Source: Bacteroidales bacterium (GTDB taxonomy: Bacteria; Bacteroidota; Bacteroidia; Bacteroidales; F082). From it: a stretch of 64,000 nucleotides of DNA. Both the position numbers and the translations under genes were made by a program. The stretch spans positions 1 to 64,000 of the forward strand of contig JAFTXI010000057.1 of NCBI GenBank assembly GCA_017461665.1, read 5' to 3'. Below the pieces are notes generated by a model. It did not search any database. It was given only the letters and a program-made list of their open reading frames with translations, and had not been told where the DNA came from. Below are positions 26,703 through 35,174 of the stretch, piece by piece (the first letter of the stretch is position 1; each line of letters opens with the position of its first letter).

Positions 26703-28010
26703 TTATTTTAAGAAGACAGGTTTGAAAGTAAACATGAGATAAGCCCAGTTGTTGCAAGCATTTCTATCGCCGCCTTTCATTGCTTGAAGTGTTTCTGAAC
26801 CAATCATTTGACTATAACCTAACACGACATTGGAAGTACGGGAGAGTCTATACGACATTGTCAAGTCAATTTCAGTACCAAGATAAGGTTCCATAGTTTC
26901 ATTAACGTTACCATCTTTAATTACAGAAGCTGCTGTCAAGAAAGCATGTCCTGTAAGATTGATTTCAAAGTTTCTTCTTGAGAATTGCACTGAGGCAAAT
27001 AAGTCGTTAAGACCCACAGAATTAGACCAATTACTGTTAACATTGAAATAATCCATAAAGCCGTTAAACTTATGAGAAGTTCCGTAAAAGGGATTGAATG
27101 ACTTGTTTTTGTAGCCATTAGGATTTTCTATCATATCCTTTTGGTCTGTACCTGAGAGATGTTCCCAACCGATACCAAGGTTCCAGTCGTCGCTCATATT
27201 ATAATCGACGCCCAATCCTACATAGTAAGCCGACAAGTCTCTGTCTTCTGTATCTTTACCCATTGTGTAATAGGCTGATGCGTGCATATTAAAGTCTCCA
27301 GGTGTCAACAACAAACGACCTCCGAGAGTCTGATTAAAGACGTTCTTTGTCTTGTCGTGATGGATTCCTTCTTCAAGGACTTTGTAGTCGTGTTGATAGC
27401 CATTGTTCAAGAACAAGAGACTGAGATTTAAGTTATCGACAATGTCGGTATTTAACCAGACAAACTGCATCATCTTGTAATTGTGTAATTTATAATAGCT
27501 TCCATTCAGATGTTTTTCATCTTGGTTAAAGGCAGCACCAATGTCGATTCGCAACATTCCATCGTAGCGTAACAAAGCAACATCGTGGCTTCTACCCTGC
27601 TGATCCCAGTTGGAGTTACCAAAAATTCTTTCATCATCATAGACGAGTTCTTGACGACCCAATTTCAACGACAATGAAGGAGCTATGAAATATTGAGCCC
27701 AAGCTTGATGTAAACTAAGAGTGTTTGATGTGCTAAAGAGTTGAGGTTGAGAGCCCCAAAGAAAAACATCTTGTACCGATACGCCCATCTTAACTCTTTC
27801 GTTGGAATAGTTAAAATTGATTCTTGTTCTTTGAGAAGCGAATCCCGCAGGGTCAGAATCTTTGTCGGTTAATGTTGAATATCCATGAAGATATTCCATT
27901 CGAGGTCTGATTTCTCCGCTCAACGAAAATTGTCCGTAAGCGTAGTCTCCAAGTAAACCTACTAAAAAGGTTATTACGAGGATTTTCTTTAATGAAGTAA
28001 ACTTTTTCAT
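26703..28010 (-). CDS. Alginate-export-family outer membrane porin
   Basis: 435 residues. The signal peptide ends near YAYGQ (about residue 26). The mature protein alternates amphipathic beta strands, with SGEIRPRMEYLHGY at the start, SQRTRINFNYSNERVKMGVSVQDV, and LKLGRQELVYDDERIFG near 115, which are typical of the Alginate_exp family. The chain ends in aromatic FTFKPVFLK. It would form a diffusion channel; the solute cannot be told, and no alginate genes are nearby. Gene stands alone with its own terminator. Confidence 0.88.
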   Translation of the reverse strand: MKKFTSLKKILVITFLVGLLGDYAYGQFSLSGEIRPRMEYLHGYSTLTDKDSDPAGFASQRTRINFNYSNERVKMGVSVQDVFLWGSQPQLFSTSNTLSLHQAWAQYFIAPSLSLKLGRQELVYDDERIFGNSNWDQQGRSHDVALLRYDGMLRIDIGAAFNQDEKHLNGSYYKLHNYKMMQFVWLNTDIVDNLNLSLLFLNNGYQHDYKVLEEGIHHDKTKNVFNQTLGGRLLLTPGDFNMHASAYYTMGKDTEDRDLSAYYVGLGVDYNMSDDWNLGIGWEHLSGTDQKDMIENPNGYKNKSFNPFYGTSHKFNGFMDYFNVNSNWSNSVGLNDLFASVQFSRRNFEINLTGHAFLTAASVIKDGNVNETMEPYLGTEIDLTMSYRLSRTSNVVLGYSQMIGSETLQAMKGGDRNACNNWAYLMFTFKPVFLK

Positions 28011-28102
28011 AATGTTGTTTTTAAAGTTTAATGCAGAAACAACACTATTTAACTATTGTTTAAAATTAACAAATTGATAACAGATGAGAAAAGATTTGTT
28101 TT

Positions 28103-28190
28103 AATTAGGAGTTAGGAATTAGGAATGATTGTATAGACGTGTCAATGACACCTTTTAATAATGCATAATGTACAATGCATAATTCATAAT
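28103..28190. repeat. Intergenic repeat cluster upstream of the porin
   Basis: Three repeat kinds abut: AATTAGGAGTTAGGAATTAGG words (28105-28124), an AGACG half-element with TGTCAATGACA (28135-28151), and ATGCATAATGTACAATGCAT words (28161-28180). A 15-base piece, AATTAGGAATGATTG at 28117-28131, recurs inverted at 61273-61287. The 275-base gap holds no gene. Confidence 0.5.
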
Positions 28191-28262
28191 TTTTAGGAAC
28201 AAAGGAAATCAAAGGTTTCGAGGATAAACATAATTAACCACTTTATGTCACTCCAATCCTTC

Positions 28263-28311
28263 TCAGTTTCTCAGTTTCTCATTTTCTAAATTTCTAAAAT
28301 TCTAAGTTTCT
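28263..28311. repeat. Tandem TTTCTCAG/TTTCTAAA repeat running into the MATE gene end
   Basis: Copies of TCTCAGTT and TTTCTAAA form a degenerate array across the stop codon of the MATE gene, so its last seven or so residues are encoded by repeat sequence. Confidence 0.5.
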
Positions 28312-29620
28312 TCCTAAATCGCGTGGCAAAAAGTATCGCGGCAAGCAAGATTCCAACTAAGAAACCTCCAACGATACCTTCGGCACCAAGACCGATAACG
28401 AATCCCAAGAAATATCCAACAGGTATCTCAACCAAGATGTAACATATTAAGGCACAATACATCGGATATTTAACATCGGTAAGTCCGCGTAATGCTCCAA
28501 GCAGAGTGACTTGTGTTCCATCAATTACTTCAAAGAAAGCAACGACGACAAAGAGTCTCGCTGTTATGGCAATCACTTCTTCGTCATTACTGAAGATACG
28601 TGCCAAAAATTCGCCGCCGAAAGCGTACAAAAGCGCGAAACAAAGCATTATCGCTATGCCAAGATGCATGGCAGAATAAGCGTGATTCTTGATAGAAGGA
28701 ATGTCTCTCCTACCATAGTCGTGCGAGACAAGTATCGTTGAAGCCGATGCCACACCATTGGCAATCATAAACGAGAATCCTATCATCGTCTGCATTATCT
28801 GATTGGCAGCCAATGTCTTTTCTCCAAGCCAGCCCATCATTATAGTCATGAATGTAAGAGAGAAAAGCTCAAGCGTCATCTGCGCTGCTATAGGAAATCC
28901 GACTTTGAATAAGTCGATGAGTCGACAAGTCAACGATTTACCGAGTCCTTTTTGTTTTTCAAAATATGGTTTAAATTCTTTCTTAAAATAAATTATGATT
29001 AAGAAAGCTATCGGCATCACAATTCTTGAGATAAGCGTTGCGAGACCGGCGCCAGTGACACCGAGTTCAGGAAATCCCATATAACCGTAAATGAAACCAA
29101 AATTAAGAAAGACATTCAAGACGTTACATCCAATAGTAATCAACATAGAATAGAAAGTATTGCCAAGTCCTTCTAAATATTGTTTGAATGTCAAGAAGAT
29201 AAGATACGGAATCATTGATAATGTGACGCAATAATAATAACCATCGAGGGTATCGAGTACCAACTGTGGTTGTCCAAAATATTGCAACAATGGATTTATG
29301 GCAAAAAGTATTCCGCAGAGCAGAATTCCCATCAGGGTATTGATTAGCAGTGAATTTCTGTAGAGAATATTACATTGTTGTCTCTCGTTTCTTGCATAAT
29401 GATGTCCTGTCAGAGGAGTAAGTCCCATAGCAATACCGAGACCAATCATCGTGATATTTGTTATTATCGCGCTCGAGAGAGAGACAGCCGATAGTTCAAC
29501 AGCACCGAGTCGTCCCACCATAATTGTGTCCATCACCTGAACAAGCTGCTGTCCGGCAAACGACAATATCACAGGCGAAGCAATACGAACGTTTTCTATG
29601 TAATATTTTCTTTGAATCAT
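28286..29620 (-). CDS. MATE family efflux transporter
   Basis: 444 residues with twelve predicted membrane helices in two similar halves, the normal MATE/NorM size. ASPVILSFAGQQLVQVMDTIMVGRLGAVELSAVSL at the N-terminus is typical. The transporter exports cationic drugs or metabolites in exchange for Na+ or H+. It has its own minus-strand promoter and a 70-base leader that is almost wholly one terminator-like hairpin, which suggests control by attenuation. Confidence 0.95.
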   Translation of the reverse strand: MIQRKYYIENVRIASPVILSFAGQQLVQVMDTIMVGRLGAVELSAVSLSSAIITNITMIGLGIAMGLTPLTGHHYARNERQQCNILYRNSLLINTLMGILLCGILFAINPLLQYFGQPQLVLDTLDGYYYCVTLSMIPYLIFLTFKQYLEGLGNTFYSMLITIGCNVLNVFLNFGFIYGYMGFPELGVTGAGLATLISRIVMPIAFLIIIYFKKEFKPYFEKQKGLGKSLTCRLIDLFKVGFPIAAQMTLELFSLTFMTIMMGWLGEKTLAANQIMQTMIGFSFMIANGVASASTILVSHDYGRRDIPSIKNHAYSAMHLGIAIMLCFALLYAFGGEFLARIFSNDEEVIAITARLFVVVAFFEVIDGTQVTLLGALRGLTDVKYPMYCALICYILVEIPVGYFLGFVIGLGAEGIVGGFLVGILLAAILFATRFRKKLRILEI

Positions 29621-29633
29621 ACCTTAACATTAA

Positions 29634-29690
29634 TAAAAAAACGCCTTGTTTGACCTTAACTCAAAAGAGGACGTCGGTCATACAAGACGT
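29634..29690 (-). promoter_or_regulatory. Terminator-like attenuator in the MATE leader
   Basis: On the minus strand ACGTCTTGTATGACC (29690-29676) pairs with GGTCAAACAAGGCGT (29655-29641) at 14 of 15 positions, and seven T follow (29641-29635), 14 bases before the ATG. Before the hairpin is complete, ACGTC can instead pair with GACGT just downstream (29675-29671), a possible antiterminator. There is no T run on the plus strand, so it acts only on the MATE transcript. Confidence 0.6.
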
Positions 29691-29696
29691 GCGTTG

Positions 29697-29704
29697 CAAA
29701 AATA
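29697..29704 (-). promoter_or_regulatory. -7 promoter box for the MATE gene
   Basis: TATTTTTG on the minus strand. Transcription would start near 29690, exactly at the base of the attenuator hairpin. Confidence 0.5.
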
Positions 29705-29793
29705 GTAAAAAAATGTATCAGAAAAGGCTAAATGCTAAAGTTTTTATCAACTTATTTTCTTTTTTATCATGCCATCGTTACGTATTTTCTTGC

Positions 29794-29801
29794 TATCTTT
29801 G
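29794..29801 (+). promoter_or_regulatory. -7 promoter box for the CWC-importer operon
   Basis: TATCTTTG, an exact TAnnTTTG match, 34 bases before the CWC start codon. No convincing -33 box. No cobalamin riboswitch was recognised in the short leader. Confidence 0.5.
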
Positions 29802-29835
29802 ACAAAAATTTTTCTAACTTAATTCTTATTAAGAA

Positions 29836-30000
29836 ATGACTAAAAAATGTCCTCGCTGCAATGCAGTTTTTGAATGTCAACACAGCGTACATTGCTGGTG
29901 TTCAAAATATACATTATCAGATAATCTAAAGTTATTTTTGAAAGAAAATTACAGCGATTGCCTTTGCGAAAATTGTATAAAAAAACTTATTCAGATGTGA
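29836..30000 (+). CDS. Cysteine-rich CWC family small protein
   Basis: 54 residues. Eight cysteines: C5-x2-C8, C14, C20-W-C22, then C42-x-C44-x2-C47. The CPRC and CWC motifs mark the Cys_rich_CWC family, probably a small zinc- or iron-binding protein; its function is not known. It ends 7 bases before the substrate-binding lipoprotein gene and leads the importer operon, and no signal peptide is seen, so it should be cytoplasmic. Confidence 0.85.
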   Translation: MTKKCPRCNAVFECQHSVHCWCSKYTLSDNLKLFLKENYSDCLCENCIKKLIQM

Positions 30001-30007
30001 AATAGCC

Positions 30008-31147
30008 ATGAAGAAGTATCTATTTATATTACTTTCAATAATTTGTCTTTTTTATTCATGTGATAAAACAAAAAATGCCAAGCCAAAAACTGAAGTCGTT
30101 GACGACACTCTGAACTTAGTTCGATATGCAGAAAACTTTAAGATATATCCATACATGAATGGATATAAACTGATCATTAACGACTTAAAACCTTCTATAA
30201 AAAATACATTCTACGTATTTAATAAAGGTACTGAAATTCCCGAAGGAATCAATCAAGAACAAATAATCAGAGTTCCCATTGAGTCTGCTATTGCTTTCTC
30301 ATCAACGCAATGGTCGGTGTTCCAAAGACTTGGAGAGTTCGACAAAGTCAAAGGCGTACTCGAAAGCAATTATTCAAGAAATGAAGAATTATTAAGACTT
30401 GTATCGGAAGGAAAGATCAAAGACGTTGGCACCTCAATGTCTGTCAACACCGAGAAAGTCATTCATTTACAATCAGATTTAATTTTATACACTCCCTATC
30501 CTACCGTCGATTATTCGCATTTAAAAGAATTGTGCAGTTCTACGATGGTTCCTTTTCCCGACTATTTGGAGAGTCATCCTTTGGGACGCGCCGAGTGGAT
30601 GAAAGTCGTCGGTCTTCTCTGCGGAAAAGAAAAAGAGACGACAGAATGGTTTAACAATGTCGTCGAACGCTACAACAAACTCAGCGCTCTTTGTTCAGAA
30701 ACAAACGACAAACCTACGATTTTCTCCGACCTTCCTTTTGAAAATCAATGGTATGTGCCTGGAGGCGACAGTTACATCGCAAAGATCTTCTCCGACGCCG
30801 GTGGCGATTATATCTGGAAGGACAACAAATCGACAGGTAGTCTTCATATCGACGCAGAAAGTGTTATATTAAAAGCTCAAAATGCTGATTATTGGAGAGT
30901 TATCAATTCTTACGACACTCCATTTACATACGAAGCTTTAGCAAAGGAAAACGATTTATATCCTCTTTTCAAAGCTTTTCAGGAAAGACAATTACTGGTT
31001 TGCAACGTGAGAGAAACTGGATATTTCGAGCAATCACAATACGAACCCGATATTCTTCTTGCCGACTTCATCTATCATTTTCATCCTGATTTGTTAAAAA
31101 ATGAATGGGAAAACTATACTCCCAAATACTTTAAGTTATTGGAATAA
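30008..31147 (+). CDS. ABC importer substrate-binding lipoprotein (BtuF/FepB type)
   Basis: 379 residues. Lipobox LFYSC with Cys18 anchors it. The rest has the two-lobe helical-backbone fold of cobalamin/siderophore binding proteins: VIHLQSDLILYTPYP near 156-170, EWMKVVGLLCGKE near 197, and GGDSYIAKIFSDAGGDYIW near 253. The substrate is a metal chelate, either corrinoid or siderophore; the sequence does not decide. Its stop overlaps the permease start by one base (TAATG). Confidence 0.85.
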   Translation: MKKYLFILLSIICLFYSCDKTKNAKPKTEVVDDTLNLVRYAENFKIYPYMNGYKLIINDLKPSIKNTFYVFNKGTEIPEGINQEQIIRVPIESAIAFSSTQWSVFQRLGEFDKVKGVLESNYSRNEELLRLVSEGKIKDVGTSMSVNTEKVIHLQSDLILYTPYPTVDYSHLKELCSSTMVPFPDYLESHPLGRAEWMKVVGLLCGKEKETTEWFNNVVERYNKLSALCSETNDKPTIFSDLPFENQWYVPGGDSYIAKIFSDAGGDYIWKDNKSTGSLHIDAESVILKAQNADYWRVINSYDTPFTYEALAKENDLYPLFKAFQERQLLVCNVRETGYFEQSQYEPDILLADFIYHFHPDLLKNEWENYTPKYFKLLE

Positions 31148-32172
31148 TGAGCCGTAATAAATTAAATATCAGCGTAATATTTGGGTTAATAATAATTGGT
31201 GTGATATTATTTGTGCTAAATCTTTTTGTAGGTTCTGTCATAATTCCATTTCGCGATTTATTTGATGTCATATTTGGAGAAAAAAGCAATTCTACAGTCA
31301 GCACAATAGTCTATGATTACCGACTTCCGCAAGCTATAACTGCCTTATTAGCAGGCGCTGCTTTGTCGGTGTCGGGTCTTCTGATGCAGACCCTTTTCAG
31401 AAATCCTTTAGCCGACCCGTCGATGCTCGGTGTGAGCAGCGGTTCGAGTCTCGGCGTCGCCATAACAATCTTATTGACAGGCATTTTAGGAGATAGTGCG
31501 CTCTCATCATTTGGCTTATGGTCCAACATTGGAGTCAGTCTCGCTGCTTTCGTAGGAGCCATTTTAGTATTGATGCTGATTCTCGCATTCAGCAGTCGCG
31601 TTAAAAACATGACAACTCTGATTATCATAGGACTTATGATTTCATATCTCTCAGGTTCTATCACCGACATCCTAAAGTTTTTCAGCATGAAAGAAGACAT
31701 CCACGCCTTCGTGATTTGGGGAATGGGAACATTTTCGGCTGTCGGGGCTTCAAAGATTACGTTATTCTCAATATGTATAATACTTGGACTTATAGTAAGT
31801 TTATTCCTATCTAAAAACTTGAACATCTTGCTTTTGGGAGATTTATACGCCGAAAATTTAGGACTTAATATCAAAAGAAACAACATAATAATAATTCTCG
31901 TCTCAGGTTATCTAACAGCTATTGTTACTGCGTATTGCGGACCTATTGCGTTTTTAGGTTTGGCTATTCCGCATCTTACGCGATTCATTTTTAGAAGCAG
32001 CGACCACAGGATATTGATTCCGGCAACTATGTTAATCGGTATGATTGTCAGTATGTTTTGTAATTTAATAGCAAGGATGCCCGGCTTTGAAGGCAACCTG
32101 CCAATCAACGCAGTTACTGCTTTCATTGGAGCGCCGATTGTGATTTGGGTTATTTTCAAAAAGAACAAATAA
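31147..32172 (+). CDS. ABC importer permease, FecCD/BtuC family
   Basis: 341 residues with about ten helices. RLPQAITALLAGAALSVSGLLMQTLFRNPLADPSMLGVSSGSSLG near 59-100 is the hallmark of the family, and YCGPIAFLGLAIPHLTRF near 262 is the conserved region that meets the ATPase. It forms a homodimer in the inner membrane with the ATPase encoded 10 bases downstream. Confidence 0.95.
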   Translation: MSRNKLNISVIFGLIIIGVILFVLNLFVGSVIIPFRDLFDVIFGEKSNSTVSTIVYDYRLPQAITALLAGAALSVSGLLMQTLFRNPLADPSMLGVSSGSSLGVAITILLTGILGDSALSSFGLWSNIGVSLAAFVGAILVLMLILAFSSRVKNMTTLIIIGLMISYLSGSITDILKFFSMKEDIHAFVIWGMGTFSAVGASKITLFSICIILGLIVSLFLSKNLNILLLGDLYAENLGLNIKRNNIIIILVSGYLTAIVTAYCGPIAFLGLAIPHLTRFIFRSSDHRILIPATMLIGMIVSMFCNLIARMPGFEGNLPINAVTAFIGAPIVIWVIFKKNK

Positions 32173-32182
32173 TTTTATTGAC

Positions 32183-32920
32183 ATGGAAGTTTTAAAAACA
32201 AAAGATTTGCTTGTAGGTTATAAAGACAGAGCCATCCTGCCTCCTATCAACGTCAGTTTGAACGAAGGCAGCATGATTGCGTTGATAGGTCCAAACGGAG
32301 CTGGCAAATCGACATTATTTAAAACTTTAACCGCTCATATCAAAGCAGTTAGCGGAAGTATCGAATTGTTTGGAAAAGAACTTTCGTCATATTCCGCAAA
32401 AGAAAAAGCCACATTGATAGGATTGGTTCTCACCGATCGTCCCGATGACATGTTCTTGAAAGTATATGACGTAGTAGCAAGTGGACGTTGCCCTTACACC
32501 AATTTCTTTGGAAAATTAAGTGAAGAAGATGAAAAGATAATCAGTGACTCACTCGAGATTGTCGGGATTGAAAATCTTGCAGAAAGATATTTCAGCGCAT
32601 TAAGCGACGGCGAACGTCAAAAAGTTATGATTGCCAAGACAATAGCGCAAAACACTCCGATAATATTCATGGACGAGCCGACAGCATTCATCGATTATCC
32701 GAGTAAGATTGAGCTTTTCACTTTGATGAAGAAATTATGTAAGGAACAAAACAAAACAATAGTTTTCAGTTCACACGACTTAGAACTTCTGTTACGTTAC
32801 ACCGACGACATCTGGATTGTCTCGAAAGGTAAAGAATTGATTTCGAGTAATAAAGAAGATTTATTAGACAAAGGCATTATCAAGGAATATTTTAAATTGA
32901 AAGAAGACATTAAGATTTGA
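32183..32920 (+). CDS. ABC importer ATPase (BtuD/FhuC type)
   Basis: 245 residues. Walker A GPNGAGKST at 36-44, Q-loop region GLVLTDRPDDMF near 80 (the usual Gln is not obvious), signature LSDGERQ near 138, Walker B IIFMDEP near 157 and the switch His in FSSHDLELL near 195. It powers the importer. The thioesterase gene starts 1 base after its stop. Confidence 0.94.
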   Translation: MEVLKTKDLLVGYKDRAILPPINVSLNEGSMIALIGPNGAGKSTLFKTLTAHIKAVSGSIELFGKELSSYSAKEKATLIGLVLTDRPDDMFLKVYDVVASGRCPYTNFFGKLSEEDEKIISDSLEIVGIENLAERYFSALSDGERQKVMIAKTIAQNTPIIFMDEPTAFIDYPSKIELFTLMKKLCKEQNKTIVFSSHDLELLLRYTDDIWIVSKGKELISSNKEDLLDKGIIKEYFKLKEDIKI

Positions 32921-32921
32921 C

Positions 32922-33320
32922 ATGGAAAATTATACATACGAATTAAAGATGAAGGTTCGCGACTACGAATGTGACTCTCAAGGAATCGTGAATAACGCTA
33001 ATTACCAACATTATATGGAGCACACGCGACATGAATTTATCGAATCGCGTGGTGTAAAGTTTTCCGATTTGCATGAACAAGGTATCGACCCTGTAGTAGC
33101 GCGTATCTCATTGACATACAAAATTCCATTAAAAGGTGGCGATGAGTTTTTCAGCAGACTTAATGTAAAGAAAGAAGGTATCCGCTATGTCTTTTATCAA
33201 GACATTTACAGAGTATCCGACGAGAAACTATGCGTGAAAGCCGTCGTGGAATGCGTTTGCATTATAAACGGTAAGTTAGGAAGCCATGAAGCGTTTGACG
33301 CAATGGTAGCTAATGATTAA
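32922..33320 (+). CDS. Hotdog-fold acyl-CoA thioesterase (YbgC/FcbC type)
   Basis: 132 residues. DYECDSQGIVNNANYQHYMEHTRHEF near 14-38 is the 4HBT active-site region with the catalytic Asp. Small enzymes of this type hydrolyse short or aromatic acyl-CoA esters. It is the last gene of the importer operon, but no functional link to metal uptake is evident. Confidence 0.88.
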   Translation: MENYTYELKMKVRDYECDSQGIVNNANYQHYMEHTRHEFIESRGVKFSDLHEQGIDPVVARISLTYKIPLKGGDEFFSRLNVKKEGIRYVFYQDIYRVSDEKLCVKAVVECVCIINGKLGSHEAFDAMVAND

Positions 33321-33333
33321 AAAAATAAAATTG

Positions 33334-34365
33334 TCAATTGTTGATTGTCAATTCTTTAATCTTTTCCACAAACATATAGATGTCTTCTTCAGTGGTGTCA
33401 AAAGAACAAAGCCAACGGACAACGTTCTTATCATAATCCCAGTCGTAGAAGAAATAATGTTTCTGTAACTCAGTCCATATCTCGCGTGGCAACTGTACAA
33501 AGACGCCATTAGCTTGCACCGGATACATCACCTTAAGACTTTTAATATCTTTGACTTTGTTATAAAGAAGCTGTGCCATCTTGTTGGAATGTTCAGCGTT
33601 TCTTTTCCATAAGTCGTCTTTGAAATAAGCCTCGAACTGTACTGCAAGGAATCGCATCTTACTACAAAGTTGAAGCGCTTGTTTTCTTCTATATTTAAAA
33701 TATCTCGCGAGTTCTGGATTTAAGAACACTATCGCCTCCCCTATCATCAAGCCGTTTTTTGTTCCACCGAAAGAAATCACATCGACGCCTAAGTCTGTGG
33801 TCATCTCATTGAAGGAGCAGCCGAGAGCTACAGCAGCGTTGGCGAGACGAGCGCCGTCGATATGAAGATACATGTTATACTCATGGGCGAGATCTACCAA
33901 AGCCTTTATCTCATCCAAACTATATAAAGTACCGAGCTCTGTTGATTGTGTTATAGTTATCGCCTTAGGTTGAGAATGATGTTCAAAACCAAAGCCATGA
34001 AGCTGCGTCTTGACGAGTTCCGGAGTCAGTTTTCCATCTGGTGTCGGCACTGTTAGAAGACGGCAACTCACTACGCGTTGCACCGAACCACATTCATCGA
34101 CATTGACGTGCGCCGACTCTGCGCATACGACAGCCTCATGAGAACGACACATGGCGTCAATACATAAAGTGTTAGCGCCAGTACCGTTAAAGACGAAAAA
34201 CACTGAAGCCTGATTGCCAAAGTATTGTTTAAAAATTGTCTCTACTCTCGCGCAATATTCATCATCACCGTATGCAAGAGCGTGATTTACATTAGCATCA
34301 GAAATTGCCTTTAACACTTCTGGACAAATACCAGAATGATTGTCACTACCGAAACCTCTTTTCAT
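33334..34365 (-). CDS. ltaE: Low-specificity L-threonine aldolase
   Basis: 343 residues, a PLP enzyme that splits threonine or allo-threonine to glycine and acetaldehyde. GFGSDNHSGICPEVLKA opens the chain, HIDGARLANAA near 167 and SFGGTKNG near 202 (PLP lysine) are the family marks. Its last residues (ELTINN) and stop are encoded by an AATTGACAAT-type repeat at 33335-33356, so the native C-terminus may have been altered. Confidence 0.93.
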   Translation of the reverse strand: MKRGFGSDNHSGICPEVLKAISDANVNHALAYGDDEYCARVETIFKQYFGNQASVFFVFNGTGANTLCIDAMCRSHEAVVCAESAHVNVDECGSVQRVVSCRLLTVPTPDGKLTPELVKTQLHGFGFEHHSQPKAITITQSTELGTLYSLDEIKALVDLAHEYNMYLHIDGARLANAAVALGCSFNEMTTDLGVDVISFGGTKNGLMIGEAIVFLNPELARYFKYRRKQALQLCSKMRFLAVQFEAYFKDDLWKRNAEHSNKMAQLLYNKVKDIKSLKVMYPVQANGVFVQLPREIWTELQKHYFFYDWDYDKNVVRWLCSFDTTEEDIYMFVEKIKELTINN

Positions 34366-34382
34366 AACTAAATTGTTTTTAT

Positions 34383-35075
34383 TTATTTCACATCAACCAT
34401 TTCCCGCAACTCAGGATGTAAATCCAAATACATATTACGCAATGGCAGACTCAAGACAAAACATACGTCACTCATTGTAATGTCGTATTTTTTCTCCACA
34501 CCATCAACGATAATTTTACGGGTAGAACAATTGCAAACCCAATTCTTAATCCTGATAAACATGTCATTATCAGTAAGAGTAAACAAAACCTCAAGTGCAG
34601 ATTCTTCAACATCAAGGGCTGTCTTTGGATTTTTATTATCAATACCTTTTATAAATATATCTTTATTTTGGTTTAAAAATTCTTCTCCTTGAATATCACT
34701 GAACAATTCTATTCCGGCTTTATTAAGTTCTCTTAGACTCTCCTTCTGTGAAAAAGTATTGGCAACTTTAGGACTCTTGATAGTAAGGATAGTACGTATC
34801 TCAACAAGTTGTTCTCTAATATCTTGAAAAATATCATCATGTTTTGAACATGGCAAGGTATTCACCTTTTCTTCTGTGTTTACAAAACGTGGATATAAAT
34901 CTTCATGGTTTTCGCATGGCAAATCATCTACCTTTTCTTCAACTTTTTCTAAACGATTATACCATCTTGCAAAACGCCAAACCACACATGCTGTAATAAT
35001 CACAATTACAAATGCAGGCCACTTTTCAACCAAATAATTCAAAATTACATCCATACCATTCCCTCCTATTTTCAT
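34383..35075 (-). CDS. Membrane-anchored protein with two EEKV..LPC..H repeats, unknown function
   Basis: 230 residues. One membrane helix (about 15-35) follows a short N-terminus. Two copies of an EEKVxxLPCxxHxD unit lie near 41-58 and 67-84, each with one Cys and one His, which could bind a metal or pair in a dimer. A helical region follows, and the last 100 residues look globular (CNCSTRKIIVDGVEKKYDITMSD). I do not recognise a family. Start at 35075; ATG seven codons in is also possible. Confidence 0.75.
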   Translation of the reverse strand: MKIGGNGMDVILNYLVEKWPAFVIVIITACVVWRFARWYNRLEKVEEKVDDLPCENHEDLYPRFVNTEEKVNTLPCSKHDDIFQDIREQLVEIRTILTIKSPKVANTFSQKESLRELNKAGIELFSDIQGEEFLNQNKDIFIKGIDNKNPKTALDVEESALEVLFTLTDNDMFIRIKNWVCNCSTRKIIVDGVEKKYDITMSDVCFVLSLPLRNMYLDLHPELREMVDVK

Positions 35076-35174
35076 ATTACAACATTACAAAATTAAATAT
35101 ATTTCTGAATACAGATATTCGTTTTTTCAAAAAAAATACGATTTCAAACTAAAAAAATGAACTTAAGATATTTT

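Noticed and set aside
29621..29835. Cobalamin riboswitch before the importer operon
   Set aside because: The leader after the -7 box is only about 30 bases, and no cobalamin-box-like sequence is seen.
31317..31886. 189-codon frame antisense to the importer permease
   Set aside because: Opposite-strand shadow of a BtuC-type membrane protein.
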